Below are positions 1 to 9,301 of a DNA stretch of 64,000 nt, piece after piece. Origin of the DNA: Nocardiopsis sp. TSRI0078 (GTDB taxonomy: Bacteria > Actinomycetota > Actinomycetes > Streptosporangiales > Streptosporangiaceae); the NCBI RefSeq assembly GCF_001905145.1, contig NZ_LWLB01000037.1:62001-126000 (forward strand). Direction: 5' to 3'. Position 1 is the first letter of the stretch. Each line of letters begins with the position of its first letter. The notes beneath the pieces are model-generated. The model was not told the origin of the DNA, ran no database searches, and worked only from the letters and a program-made list of their open reading frames with translations. The position numbers were made by a program, and so were the translations under genes.

Positions 1-365
1 TTCGGGCCCCTCGCAGGGGGAGTGGTGAGGCATGTGGCAGCGAGCACGGTGGAGGACCCGGTGGCGCCGGAGGAGCTCACAGCGTGCCTCCGGTGCCGTG
101 CCGCGTGTTCGTGCTGGTGACAGCCGCCGTGGAACCAAACGTCAAGTTCATGGCCGAATGTGGCCATGGTGAACCGAGGTTCTGTCTGGGTGTGTTCGTG
201 CCCATGTCGTCTCCGATGCGTGCGTCTTGATGTGATGTGGGTTACTCGGGAGATGTTCTCCTACGCCTGTTAGCCTCACCTCCCGTCCCAGGGCAGCCAC
301 CGACCGTGTCCCGACGGCGCGGTCCCCGACAGGTGATCCCCCACCCTGGGCTAGGAAGACCTGCC
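1..365. other. Non-coding region upstream of the LamG gene
   Basis: I find no convincing gene here. The only structure seen is an inverted repeat at 146-174 (GTTCATGGCC pairing with GGCCAT..GAAC around a 6-base loop, with a 3-base bulge). It could be a terminator for a gene left of the window or a regulatory site for the LamG gene. The last 100 bases are less GC-rich and probably hold the LamG promoter, but no clear -35/-10 pair stands out. Confidence 0.4.
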
Positions 366-2184
366 ATGCCCCGCCGTGCTCGGGCACGCGTCGCCGCCCT
401 TCTGGCGTCGGTGCTCCTGCTGCCTGCCCTGTCCACACCCGCCCTCGCCGGAGAGGGCCCCGAGGTCACCTCCACCGACTACCCCGCCGGGGACGAGTTC
501 CACGGTTCACCCGGCCAGCCCGGGGAGTTCACCTTCTCCAGCAACGGGGACGAGGACGTCCAGAGCTACTTCTACGCCCTCAACGGCAGCTCCTGCGTCC
601 ACGAACTCGCCCCCGAGGAACCCGGCGGGCCGGTGACGGTGACCCTCACCCCGCGTCAGGCGGGACCCAACTGGATCTACGCGCGCACCGTGGACGCCTT
701 CGGCAACTCCTCCGACTGCGTACTCGCCTACTCCTTCCTGGTCGCCCCGCCCAGCGATCCGGTGGCCCACTTCGCCTTCGACGAGGGCCAGGGCGACCGC
801 GCCGCCGACATCGCCAACCCCGGCCAGGGCGCCACCCTGTCCGACGGTGTGGAGTGGGTCCGCGGCCGGGTCGGGGCGACCGAGAACCCCGACACCAACC
901 CCACCCCGCGCCTCGAGGGCACCGCCGTGCACACCAGCGGCCGCGCCGACGGCGATCCGGGCCCCCACGACGAGATCACCGCCGACCACTCCACCGTGGA
1001 CACCTCCGGGTCCTTCTCCGTCTCGGCGTGGGTCAAGCTGGACCGCGCCCACGACGACCACATCGCCGTCGCCCAGGAGGGCACGCAGCAGAGCGCCTTC
1101 CACCTGGGCTACCAGGGCGACACCGGCCAGTGGGTGTTCAAGATGTCCCCCCGAGGACGGGTACCGGGACGGTTCCCGGGAGTGGACCGCGGCCACCTCC
1201 ACCGCCTCCGCCGAGGTCGGGGTGTGGACCCACCTGCTGGGCACCCACGACGACGAGACCGGCGAGATCACCCTGTACGTCGACGGCGTCGAACAGGGAA
1301 CGGACACCCACTCCGGGCCGTGGAACGCCCAGGGGCCCCTCGCCATCGGACGCGCCCTGTCCCAGGGCACGGGTGACCACCACTGGCCCGGCGCCCTCGA
1401 CGACATCCGGGTGTGGGACCGCATCGTCCCGGACGAGACCGTGACCGACTCCGAGACCGATTCCGAGGTGTGGCGCCTGGCCAACCGCCCGATCGCGACC
1501 GAGGGCCGGTGGAAGCTCGACGAGTGGGACGGCACGACCGTGGCCGATGCCACCGACCACGGAATCGACGCCACCCTGCACGGTGACCCCCGCACCGCGT
1601 GGAACACCGCCGAGAACGACATCACCTTCTCTCCCGGAGTGCGGTTGGACGGCGCCGACGAGTACATCGAGGCGCCCGGGCCCGTCCTGCGCACCGACCG
1701 CAGCTTCACCGTCGCGGCCTGGGTGCGCCTGGACGAGACCGGCGAGGGCGTCGACACCACCGCCCTCAGCCAGGTCGGCGAGTTCCAGAGCGCCTTCCAC
1801 CTGGGCTACCAGGGGTCCCGGGGGGCGTGGGTGTTCAAGACGGCCCCCCACGACGACGCCCCCACCTCCGGATCGACCGGGTGGACCTACGCCTACTCCA
1901 GCACGGCCGCCCGCCTGGGGGAGTGGACCCACCTGGCGGGGGTCTACGACCACACCAGCGGTGAACTGGTGCTCTACGTCAACGGCTTCGAGGAGTCCCG
2001 TGTGGCGGTGGACCACGCCTGGCACGCCGAGGGCCCGCTCCGGATCGGCAGCGCCCAGCACGGCGGCTCCAACACCCATCACTGGACCGGCGACATCGAC
2101 GACGTCCACGCCTACCAGGGCGTCCTCAAGGACCGGGACCTGTCCCAGGTGTACATGGGTGAGTTCCCCAACATACGGGGCTGA
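366..2184 (+). pseudogene. Secreted two-domain LamG (concanavalin A-like) protein, frameshifted
   Basis: The ATG at 366 begins a typical Sec signal peptide (basic MPRRARAR, hydrophobic stretch, cleavage near ALAG), followed by an Ig-like segment and a first LamG jelly-roll domain. The frame is lost at a run of six C (1147-1152). From 1153 the +1 frame continues the same domain (EDGYRDG..WTHLLG..LYVDG) and then a second LamG domain down to the stop at 2182-2184. The two domains resemble each other: both have the AFHLGYQG motif, WVFK and WTHL. Removing one C would give one protein of 605 residues. LamG domains usually bind sugars or cell-surface ligands, but the ligand cannot be told. The break is either a sequencing error in a homopolymer or a recent inactivation; the intact second half argues for error or very recent loss. 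Confidence 0.85.
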
Positions 2185-2523
2185 CCGAGGACTGGCGAGG
2201 AGCGGGCCGTGTGAGGTGACGACGGCCGTGCCGGGCCTCGGTCCGGCGCGGCCGTCGGTTGCTGCGTCGCGGCGCCATCGCGGCCAGACCGCTCCGCGAA
2301 GCCACGGGAGAGGCCGCCGAACGCCTGGCGCAAGGCGCATCACAGTGAGAACCCGCCTCACCGTGTCGAGGTCTGTGAGCGCCAGGACGGGGCGGATGTT
2401 CGGGGCGGCCAGAACCGGGAAGCGGGCCACCTCGGCTTCGACCGTCGCGAGCGGACCTTTCCGGTCACTCCGGTGCCCGGCCGGAGGTAGCACCTCCCAC
2501 CCTCGTCCCTTCCTGAACACGCG
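2185..2523. other. Intergenic, no gene seen
   Basis: The 3' flank of the LamG gene, lying between convergent genes. No reading frame looks protein-like on either strand. Nothing else was recognised apart from the hairpin that follows. Confidence 0.5.
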
Positions 2524-2550
2524 CCCCCGCTCCACCTGCTGGAGCGGGGG
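2524..2550. terminator. Bidirectional hairpin terminator between LamG and LacI genes
   Basis: A perfect 11-bp stem (CCCCCGCTCCA / TGGAGCGGGGG) with a 5-base loop sits between two convergent genes. There is no long T-tract, which is usual for actinomycete terminators. Confidence 0.7.
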
Positions 2551-2655
2551 TCCTCTCCGTCACGCTGCTGGAGCGCGGGGCCTGGGCCGGACGAACCCGG
2601 GGCGGCGTCCGGGCCGGAACGGGAACCCGGACCGGCACGGGGCCCGCCCCGGGCC

Positions 2656-3705
2656 TCAGGGCCGGTAGACGGCCGTGGAACCCCGCACCACCAACTCGGG
2701 CGTGAACAGCACCCGCTCGTGGACGTGTTCGGCCTCGTTCAGCTCCGAGTCCAGCAGCCGCATCGCCGCCCTCCCCAGTGCGTACTTGGGCTGGGCCACG
2801 GTGGTCAGCCCGGGATGGACCAGGTCGGCGAGGTCGACGTTGTCGTAGCCGACCACCGACATGTCGTCGGGCACGCGCAGGCCGCGCCGGCCCAGGCCCT
2901 TCATCACGCCGAGCGCCAACTGGTCGTTCGCGCAGAACACCGCCTGCGGGCGCTGCCGCGGCCCGCCGGCCAGGATCTTGTCCACGGCCCGCTCGCCCTG
3001 CGCGGGGTTGAGCAGGGGCAGCTCGACCACCCGCACCGCTGCGTCGGGGTCCATCCCGGCCTCTTCGAAGGCGGCGCGCAGCCCCTCGTGGCGGCGACGC
3101 ACCTGTTCGATCGCGAAGGGTCCGGTCAGGAAGGTGACCTGCTCGTGTCCCAGCCCGACCAGGTGCCGTCCGGCGGCCATGCCCCCGGCGTGGTTGTCCA
3201 CGCTGACGCTGCACCCGACGTCCTCGGCGACGTCGCCCCGGTCCAGGGCCACCCAGGAGGTGCCCTGACGGCTCAGCCACACGAGATCCGAGAGGTCGTC
3301 GTCGACGGGCATCACCACGGCCCCGGCCGCGCGCTGCTCGGCGAGCAGGCGCACGTTGCGCTGCTGGCGCTCGCGGGCCTCGGCGGAGTTGAGCAGCACC
3401 ACGGCCAGCCCCGACTCGGCCGCCTCGTCCTCCACGCCGCGCGCCACCTCGGTGAAGAAGGGGTTGGTGACGTCCAGGACGAGCAGCCCCACCGACGCGC
3501 TGCGCCCCGACCTCAGGCTGCTGCCGGAGGAGTTGCGGACGTAGTCGAGTTCGGCGATGGCCGCCTCGACCCTGAGCCGGGTGGCCTCGGCGACGCGCTC
3601 GGGGCGGTTGAGGACGTTGGACACGGTGCCGGGGGAGACCCCGGCGTGCCGGGCGACCTCGGTGATACCCACGACGCGGCGGGCGGATCGGGACCTGCTG
3701 GACAA
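2656..3705 (-). CDS. LacI-family regulator of the rhamnose operon
   Basis: 349 residues with the family's standard layout: an N-terminal helix-turn-helix and hinge (about residues 12-65, GITEVARHAGVSPGTVSNVLN) and a periplasmic-binding-protein-like sensor domain (about 70-345, with FCANDQLALGVMKGL and VVGYDN). The start is TTG with a GGGAGAAG ribosome site 4-5 bases ahead. The gene is divergent from a sugar ABC transporter plus L-rhamnose mutarotase operon, so it most likely represses that operon and responds to L-rhamnose or a derivative. A palindrome with the family's central CG overlaps its own -35 region (3840-3845 read on the minus strand), suggesting autorepression. The effector is inferred from neighbours only. 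Confidence 0.88.
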   Translation of the reverse strand: MSSRSRSARRVVGITEVARHAGVSPGTVSNVLNRPERVAEATRLRVEAAIAELDYVRNSSGSSLRSGRSASVGLLVLDVTNPFFTEVARGVEDEAAESGLAVVLLNSAEARERQQRNVRLLAEQRAAGAVVMPVDDDLSDLVWLSRQGTSWVALDRGDVAEDVGCSVSVDNHAGGMAAGRHLVGLGHEQVTFLTGPFAIEQVRRRHEGLRAAFEEAGMDPDAAVRVVELPLLNPAQGERAVDKILAGGPRQRPQAVFCANDQLALGVMKGLGRRGLRVPDDMSVVGYDNVDLADLVHPGLTTVAQPKYALGRAAMRLLDSELNEAEHVHERVLFTPELVVRGSTAVYRP

Positions 3706-3830
3706 GGGGCTTCTCCCGGGCGTGTGCGGACGGGCGGTCGGGTGACAACGCGTCGCATCGTACTGACCCGGCCGTGATCCTCAGGGCGCGTACACGGTCC
3801 CGGGGCCGGGTGCCTCATGCTCACACCCCG

Positions 3831-3846
3831 ATTGAAACGTGTCAAT
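3831..3846. promoter_or_regulatory. Putative LacI operator 1
   Basis: ATTGAAACGTGTCAAT, a 16-base palindrome with 7 of 8 pairs matching and the CG centre typical of LacI-family sites. It overlaps a minus-strand TTGACA that would be the -35 of the lacI-type gene. Confidence 0.65.
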
Positions 3847-3950
3847 AACTTTCGCGAACCACAGGCGTGACGACCCCTCGTGTGCGGCTCGCTCCGGCCC
3901 GACACCACGTCCGTTACCGGTGCGATACCTGCGAATTCTTGGTGATCCTC

Positions 3951-3979
3951 TTGACGGTAGGATGTGTGGCACTTAACAT
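3951..3979 (+). promoter_or_regulatory. Predicted sigma-70 type promoter of the rhamnose operon
   Basis: TTGACG (3951-3956), 17-base spacer, TAACAT (3974-3979). This close match to the housekeeping consensus sits in a locally AT-rich stretch. The start of transcription would be near 3986, directly before operator 2. Confidence 0.6.
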
Positions 3980-3991
3980 CCACTTCATATT

Positions 3992-4001
3992 AAAACGTTT
4001 T
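3992..4001. promoter_or_regulatory. Putative LacI operator 2
   Basis: AAAACGTTTT, a perfect 10-base palindrome centred on CG and sharing the AAACGT core with operator 1. It lies just downstream of the predicted transcription start of the ABC operon, where a bound repressor would block elongation or initiation. Confidence 0.6.
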
Positions 4002-4051
4002 TGCCAGGTTCGGCAACAAGGCCGAACCGGTACCGGAGAAGGAGGGCGCAC

Positions 4052-5569
4052 GTGGACCCAGCAGAGGTCCCCCCACCCCTCGCCCTGATCGACGTCACCA
4101 AGTCCTTCGGGAGCGTCAGGGCCCTGCGGGGGCTGTCCCTGGAACTGCGCTCCGGAGAGATCCACGCGCTGGTCGGTGAGAACGGGGCGGGCAAGTCCAC
4201 CCTGGTCAAGACCATCGCCGGGGTGCACCGGCCTGACGGCGGGCAGGTGCTGGTGGACGGACGTCCCACCGAGTTCGCCGCGCCCGTGGACGCCCAGCGC
4301 GCCGGGGTCGCGGTCATCTACCAGGAACCCACCCTGTTCCCCGACCTGTCGGTGGCCGAGAACATCTTCATCGGCCGCCAGCCCCGCACCCGCCTGCGCA
4401 CCATCGACCGCGGGCGCATGCGCCGGGACACCGAGGAGGTCTTCACACGCCTCGGAGTCCACATGGACCCCGACCGTCCCGCGCGCGGACTCTCCATCGC
4501 CGACCAGCAGCTCGTGGAGATCGCCAAGGCCCTCACCCGCCAGGCCCGGGTCCTGGTCATGGACGAGCCCACCGCCGCCCTGTCCGGCGTGGAGGCCGAG
4601 CGCCTGTTCACCGTGGCCCGCACACTGCGCGACTCCGGTGCGGCGCTGCTGTTCATCTCCCACCGCTTCGACGAGGTCTTCGCCCTGTGCGACCGCATCA
4701 CCGTGGTCCGCGACGGCGCGTTCGTCTCCTGCGACCCCACAGCCGACCTGGACGTGGACACCGTGGTGCGGCGCATGGTCGGCCGCGAGGTCGCCAGCCT
4801 CTACCCCAAGGAGGACGCCGAGCGCGGCGAGACCGTCCTGGAGGTCGACGGCCTGACCCGCCACGGCGTGTTCACCGACGTGTCCTTCAAGGTGCGCGCC
4901 GGGGAGATCGTCGCCCTGGCCGGACTGGTCGGAGCCGGACGCAGCGAGGTCATCCGCGCCGTGTTCGGCGTGGACCGCTACGACGCGGGCACCGTGCGCG
5001 TGGAGGGCAGGCCCCTGCCCCCCGCCAGGCCCAGGGCCGCCATGGCCGCCGGAGTGGCCCTGGTCCCCGAGGACCGCCGCCAGCAGGGTCTGGTCATGGA
5101 GTCCTCCATCGAGCGCAACGCCACCGCCACCCGCCGGCGGCCGCTCAGCCGGCTCGGACTGCTGCGCCGGAGCGCCGAACGCGACTCGGCCCGGGAGTGG
5201 GGTGAGCGCCTCAACCTCAAGTTCGGCGGGCTCGCCGACTCGGTCTCCACCCTCTCCGGCGGCAACCAGCAGAAGGTCGTCCTGGCCAAGTGGCTCTCCA
5301 CCGAGCCCCGCGTGCTGTTCGTGGACGAGCCCACGCGCGGCATCGACGTGGGCACCAAGGCCGAGGTCCACCGCCTGCTCTCCACCCTGGCGGGCCAGGG
5401 GCTGGCCATCGTCATGGTCTCCAGCGAACTCCCCGAGGTCCTGGGGATGGCCGACCGGGTCCTGGTCATGCACGAGGGCCGGGTCACCGCCGAACTCGAC
5501 CGCGACGGGGCCGACGAGGAGTCGGTCATGTACGCGGCCACCGGACAGCGACCGAGCGAGGCCGCCTGA
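4052..5569 (+). CDS. Sugar (L-rhamnose) ABC transporter ATPase, two-domain
   Basis: 505 residues with two fused ATP-binding cassettes, as in the RbsA/XylG/RhaT family that energises monosaccharide uptake at the membrane. First cassette: Walker A GENGAGKST at 42-50, a weak signature LSIADQQ near 146, Walker B MDEPTAA near 170. Second: degenerate Walker A LVGAGRSE, good signature LSGGNQQ near 402, Walker B VDEPTRG near 424. This asymmetry is normal for the family. The GTG start is chosen because AAGGAGGG (4039-4046) lies 5 bases before it. The stop overlaps the next start (TGATG), so translation is coupled. Rhamnose is inferred from the mutarotase downstream. Confidence 0.92.
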   Translation: MDPAEVPPPLALIDVTKSFGSVRALRGLSLELRSGEIHALVGENGAGKSTLVKTIAGVHRPDGGQVLVDGRPTEFAAPVDAQRAGVAVIYQEPTLFPDLSVAENIFIGRQPRTRLRTIDRGRMRRDTEEVFTRLGVHMDPDRPARGLSIADQQLVEIAKALTRQARVLVMDEPTAALSGVEAERLFTVARTLRDSGAALLFISHRFDEVFALCDRITVVRDGAFVSCDPTADLDVDTVVRRMVGREVASLYPKEDAERGETVLEVDGLTRHGVFTDVSFKVRAGEIVALAGLVGAGRSEVIRAVFGVDRYDAGTVRVEGRPLPPARPRAAMAAGVALVPEDRRQQGLVMESSIERNATATRRRPLSRLGLLRRSAERDSAREWGERLNLKFGGLADSVSTLSGGNQQKVVLAKWLSTEPRVLFVDEPTRGIDVGTKAEVHRLLSTLAGQGLAIVMVSSELPEVLGMADRVLVMHEGRVTAELDRDGADEESVMYAATGQRPSEAA

Positions 5570-6618
5570 TGAACGCACCCAGCGCCGCCCCCGAGACCTC
5601 CGCCGCCAAAGCGCCGCCCCGGGCCGGGGCCCGCCCCGCGCGCCGCAGGATCCAGTTCCGCGAACTCGGCGTGCTCCTGGCCGTGGTGATCCTCGTCGCC
5701 GCCACCTGGGCGTACAACCCGGGGTTCCTGTCCAGCCAGGGCGTACGCGACCTGTTCCTGGGCGCCACCGTCCTGTCCGTCCTCGCAGTCGGCCAGGCCC
5801 TCGTCCTCATCACCCGCAACGTCGACCTGTCGGTCGGCTCGGTCATGGGGCTGTCGGCCTTCGGAACCGGCCTGCTCTTCGTGACCTTCCCCGGCCTGCC
5901 CGTCCCCGTCGCGATGCTCGCCGGGGTACTCATCGGCCTGGTCGCGGGGCTGCTCAACGGCCTGCTGGTCACCACCGTCCAGGTCCCCGCCCTGGTCGTC
6001 ACCCTGGGCACCCTGTACGCCTACCGCGGCCTCAACCACTGGTGGGCGGGGGGCGAACAGGTCAACGCCCACGACATGCCCGACACCTTCCTGCTCCTGG
6101 GCCGCTTCGGCGTCCTGGGAGTGCCCCTGCCCGCCGCGGTCGCCATCGCCGTGGTCGCCGCCGTGGGCTTCTACCTCGCCCGCTACCGCTCGGGGCGGGA
6201 GCTGTACGCCATCGGCTCCAACCCCGACGCCGCACGGCTGTCGGGCATCCCCGCGGCGCGCCGGATCACCCTGGCCTTCGCCGCCAACGGCGCCCTGGCC
6301 GGGCTGGCCGGCGTGCTGTTCGCCGCCCGCTACGGCACCGTCGACTCCACCGTGGGCACCGGCATGGAACTCCAGGTCGTCGCCGCGGCCGTGGTCGGCG
6401 GCGTGGCCATCGCGGGCGGCGTGGGCACCGTCTACGGCGCCGCGCTCGGCGCGGTCCTGCTCACGACCATCACCGCCGCCCTGCCCATCTGGCAGATCAA
6501 CCAGTTCTGGCACCAGGCCGTGGTGGGTGCGCTCATCCTGGCCGCCATCGGGCTGGACCGGCTGCTCGCGCTGCGTACCGCGCGCAGGCTTCGAGGAGGA
6601 GGTGCCCGTGGCGCCTGA
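5569..6618 (+). CDS. Sugar (L-rhamnose) ABC transporter permease 1
   Basis: 349 residues with a basic N-terminal tail and about ten hydrophobic membrane segments. It belongs to the BPD_transp_2 permease family (RbsC-like), recognised by ITRNVDLSVGS, the EAA-like region GSNPDAARLSGIP and the Gly/Ala-rich segments after it. It forms the membrane channel with the second permease. The ATG overlaps the ATPase stop by one base, and the gene overlaps the next start by 11 bases. Confidence 0.9.
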   Translation: MNAPSAAPETSAAKAPPRAGARPARRRIQFRELGVLLAVVILVAATWAYNPGFLSSQGVRDLFLGATVLSVLAVGQALVLITRNVDLSVGSVMGLSAFGTGLLFVTFPGLPVPVAMLAGVLIGLVAGLLNGLLVTTVQVPALVVTLGTLYAYRGLNHWWAGGEQVNAHDMPDTFLLLGRFGVLGVPLPAAVAIAVVAAVGFYLARYRSGRELYAIGSNPDAARLSGIPAARRITLAFAANGALAGLAGVLFAARYGTVDSTVGTGMELQVVAAAVVGGVAIAGGVGTVYGAALGAVLLTTITAALPIWQINQFWHQAVVGALILAAIGLDRLLALRTARRLRGGGARGA

Positions 6619-7723
6619 ACGTACCGTCACCGCGCCCGCTCCGGACCGGGGCCCCAAGGAGGCCCCGAGCCGGGAGCGGGAACGTCCCGCGAACCGGATC
6701 CGGTCGCTGCTCTCGGCCCGCGAGGCGCCGGTCGTGGGAGCGCTCGTGGTCACCCTGCTGGCGGCCGGGCTGCTCGTGGACATGTTCGCCACCGCGCGCA
6801 ACATCGACTTCCTGGTGCTGAGCGTGGCCGCCATCGCCCTGATGGCCCTGCCGATGACGCTCATCGTCATCACCGGCGAGATCGACCTGTCGGTGGCCAG
6901 CACGCTGGCGCTGACCAGCGCCACCCTGGGCGTGCTCTGGGAGGCCGGGGTGCCCATCGAGACGGCCCTGTGGATCTGCCTGGCCGTCGGCGCGGCCCTG
7001 GGGGCCCTCAACGGGTTCCTGGTCACCGTGTGCGGACTGCCGTCCCTGGCCGTGACCATCGGCACCATGGCCCTGTACCGGGGCCTGGCCTACGTGCTGC
7101 TCGGCGACCGCGCCGTGGCCAGCTACCCCCAGAGCTGGATCAGCGGCGCCCGCGCGCCCTTCCTGGGCGTCGAGGGCCTGCCGTGGATCGCCGTGGCGAT
7201 CCTGGCCCTGGCCGTGCTTTTCGGGGTGCTGCTGCACGCCACCGCCTTCGGCCGGTCCCTGTTCGACATCGGCAACAACGACGAGGCCGCCCGCTTCGCC
7301 GGGGTGCCGGTGCGCTGGACCAAGTTCTGGCTGTTCACGCTCAGCGGCGTGGTCGCCTCCGGCGCCGGGGTCTTCTGGACCCTGCAGTACGGCACCTCGC
7401 GCGCCGACACCGCCTTCGGCCTGGAGCTGCAGGTGGTGGCCGCCGTCCTGCTCGGCGGCGTGTCCATCTTCGGCGGGATCGGCTCGGTCCTCGGCGTGAT
7501 GAGCGGCGTGGTGCTGCTCGGCGCCATCCGCAACGCCCTCCAGCTGTTCGGCATCAGCAGCGAGGTCCTGCAGATCGTCACCGGCCTGATCCTCATCGCC
7601 TCCGTCGTCACCCCCAACCTCGTGGCCCGGGTCCGCGCCAGGCGCGCACCCGACCCCGGGTCCCCCGCAGCGGCGCCCGCGCCGTCCGCCGCGTCCGCCC
7701 CCACCAAGGGAGAAGCACCATGA
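6608..7723 (+). CDS. Sugar (L-rhamnose) ABC transporter permease 2
   Basis: 371 residues from the GTG at 6608, preceded by GAGGAGGAGG (6593-6602). It is a paralogue of permease 1 with the same family marks (ITGEIDLSVAS; GNNDEAARFAGVP), a charged N-terminal tail and an Ala/Pro-rich C-terminal tail. Having two permease genes is typical of rhamnose-type importers, which use a heterodimeric channel. The stop overlaps the next start (ATGA). An earlier in-frame GTG at 6602 is possible but lies inside the ribosome site. Confidence 0.9.
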   Translation: MAPERTVTAPAPDRGPKEAPSRERERPANRIRSLLSAREAPVVGALVVTLLAAGLLVDMFATARNIDFLVLSVAAIALMALPMTLIVITGEIDLSVASTLALTSATLGVLWEAGVPIETALWICLAVGAALGALNGFLVTVCGLPSLAVTIGTMALYRGLAYVLLGDRAVASYPQSWISGARAPFLGVEGLPWIAVAILALAVLFGVLLHATAFGRSLFDIGNNDEAARFAGVPVRWTKFWLFTLSGVVASGAGVFWTLQYGTSRADTAFGLELQVVAAVLLGGVSIFGGIGSVLGVMSGVVLLGAIRNALQLFGISSEVLQIVTGLILIASVVTPNLVARVRARRAPDPGSPAAAPAPSAASAPTKGEAP

Positions 7724-8784
7724 CCGAACCCCGTCCACGCCACCTGTTCCTGGCCGCGTCCGCGTTCGCCGTGCTGATGACCGCCGCATGCGGCGGCACC
7801 ACCATCGAGGACGCGCAGGAGGAGGACAACGCGGGCCCGACCGGCACCGCCGACCCGAACGCCGAGATCCCCGAGGGTCTCAAGATCGACTTCCTGCCCA
7901 AGCAGCTCAACAACCCGTTCTTCGAGATCGTCAACCAGGGCGGCACCGAGGCCGTCGAGGAGGTCGGCGGAACGGCCACCGAGCGCGGCGGCACCGAGGC
8001 CACGGCCGACTCCCAGGTGGAGTACATCAACGCCGCCAGCCAGGCGGGCAGCGACGCCATCGTCATCGCCGCCAACGACCCCGACGCGGTCTGCCCGGCG
8101 CTCAACGAGGCCCGCGACAACGGCGCGGTCATCGTCGGCTACGACTCCGACGCCAACTGCACCGACGTGTTCGTCAACCAGTCCTCCACCGAGCTCATCG
8201 GCCGGACCCTGGTCGAGATGATCTCCGAGGACCTGGGCGGCGAGGGCACCTTCGCGGTGCTGTCGGCCACCCCCAACGCCACCAACCAGAACGCCTGGAT
8301 CGCGGCGATGGAGGAGGTGCTCAAGGAGGAGGAGTACGCCGACCTGGAGCTGGTCGACACCGTCTACGGCAACGACGACGACCTGGAGTCCTTCCAGGAG
8401 ATGCAGGGCCTCATGCAGTCCCACCCCGACCTGGACGGCGTGGTCTCGCCGACCACGGTCGGGATCGCGGCGGCGGCCCGCTACGTCAGCGACTCCGAGT
8501 ACAAGGGGGACGTCGCCGTCACCGGCCTGGGCACCCCCAACCAGATGCGCGAGTTCGTGCACGACGGAACCGTCGACCAGTTCGCCCTGTGGAACCCGCA
8601 CGACCTGGGCTACCTGGCCGGGTACACCGGCGCGGCGCTCAAGGCCGGGCAGATCACCGGTGCCGAGGGCGAGACCTTCACGGCCGGTGACCTGGGAGAG
8701 TTCACGTTCGAGACCGACCGGGAGATCGTGCTCGGCCCGCCGCAGGTCTTCGACGCCGAGAACGTGGACGACTTCGACTTCTGA
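7720..8784 (+). CDS. Sugar (L-rhamnose) ABC transporter substrate-binding lipoprotein
   Basis: 354 residues with a lipoprotein signal peptide (lipobox TAAC, Cys24) followed by an acidic linker and a periplasmic-binding-protein fold of the LacI-sensor type (FLPKQLNNPFFEIV at the start; VIAANDPDAVCPAL in the middle). It should be anchored outside the membrane, capture the sugar and deliver it to the two permeases. It is the fourth gene of the operon, coupled by ATGA. A strong hairpin follows the gene (8825-8854), as is common after highly expressed binding-protein genes. Confidence 0.9.
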   Translation: MTEPRPRHLFLAASAFAVLMTAACGGTTIEDAQEEDNAGPTGTADPNAEIPEGLKIDFLPKQLNNPFFEIVNQGGTEAVEEVGGTATERGGTEATADSQVEYINAASQAGSDAIVIAANDPDAVCPALNEARDNGAVIVGYDSDANCTDVFVNQSSTELIGRTLVEMISEDLGGEGTFAVLSATPNATNQNAWIAAMEEVLKEEEYADLELVDTVYGNDDDLESFQEMQGLMQSHPDLDGVVSPTTVGIAAAARYVSDSEYKGDVAVTGLGTPNQMREFVHDGTVDQFALWNPHDLGYLAGYTGAALKAGQITGAEGETFTAGDLGEFTFETDREIVLGPPQVFDAENVDDFDF

Positions 8785-8824
8785 TCCGGACCGCCCCGGG
8801 CCGGCGCACGGCCCCGACGTGTGC

Positions 8825-8854
8825 GGGGCGGGCCGGGGACACCCCGCCCGCCCC
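8825..8854 (+). terminator. Intercistronic hairpin after the binding-protein gene
   Basis: A 13-bp G/C stem with one bulged C (arms 8825-8838 and 8842-8854) and an ACA loop lies between the binding-protein stop and the mutarotase ribosome site. It may act as a partial terminator or stabilise the 3' end of the upstream message, lowering expression of the two distal genes. Confidence 0.6.
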
Positions 8855-8961
8855 GTCCGCATGAGTTGCGTATCGCTCTGCCCGCTCCCGACCCGGTCCG
8901 TAGTGCTCTGGCCGGTCCCGACCATCCCACGCATCACATCCGACGTATCAGGAGGACGCCC

Positions 8962-9279
8962 GTGCAGCGCGTCTGCTTCATCCTCAAGGTCAAGAAGGAA
9001 CGCCTCGCCGAGTACCGGGAGCGCCACGCCGAGGTCTGGCCGGAGATGCGCGAGGCCCTCAGCGCCACCGGCTGGCACAACTACTCGCTGTTCTGCACCG
9101 AGGAGGGCATGGTCGTCGGCTACCTGGAGACCGAGGACTTCGACCGTGCCCGGGAGGAGATGGCCAGGACCGAGGTCAACGACCGCTGGCAGGCCGAGAT
9201 GGCGCCCTTCTTCGAGAACCTGCCCGGCCGCCCGGACGAGGGCATGGTCCCGCTGACCGAGATCTTCCACCTGGCCTGA
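8962..9279 (+). CDS. rhaM: L-rhamnose mutarotase
   Basis: 105 residues, matching the 104 of E. coli RhaM. It interconverts the alpha and beta anomers of L-rhamnose after uptake. Tyr18 and His22 (EYRERHAEVW) fall at the same positions as the catalytic pair known from the E. coli enzyme, and the family strings WHNYS and TEVNDRWQ-like follow. The GTG start has AGGAGG (8950-8955) at ideal spacing. This gene is the main evidence that the upstream importer and LacI regulator handle L-rhamnose. No rhamnose isomerase, kinase or aldolase gene is in the window. Confidence 0.93.
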   Translation: MQRVCFILKVKKERLAEYRERHAEVWPEMREALSATGWHNYSLFCTEEGMVVGYLETEDFDRAREEMARTEVNDRWQAEMAPFFENLPGRPDEGMVPLTEIFHLA

Positions 9280-9301
9280 CCCCCACCGGAGAGGTACCGC
9301 C

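Noticed and set aside
507-2535. Long minus-strand frames opposite the LamG gene and similar shadows elsewhere (for example 4978-7068 and 47500-50805 on the minus strand)
   Set aside because: They are antisense shadows of well-supported genes, low in complexity and without family motifs.
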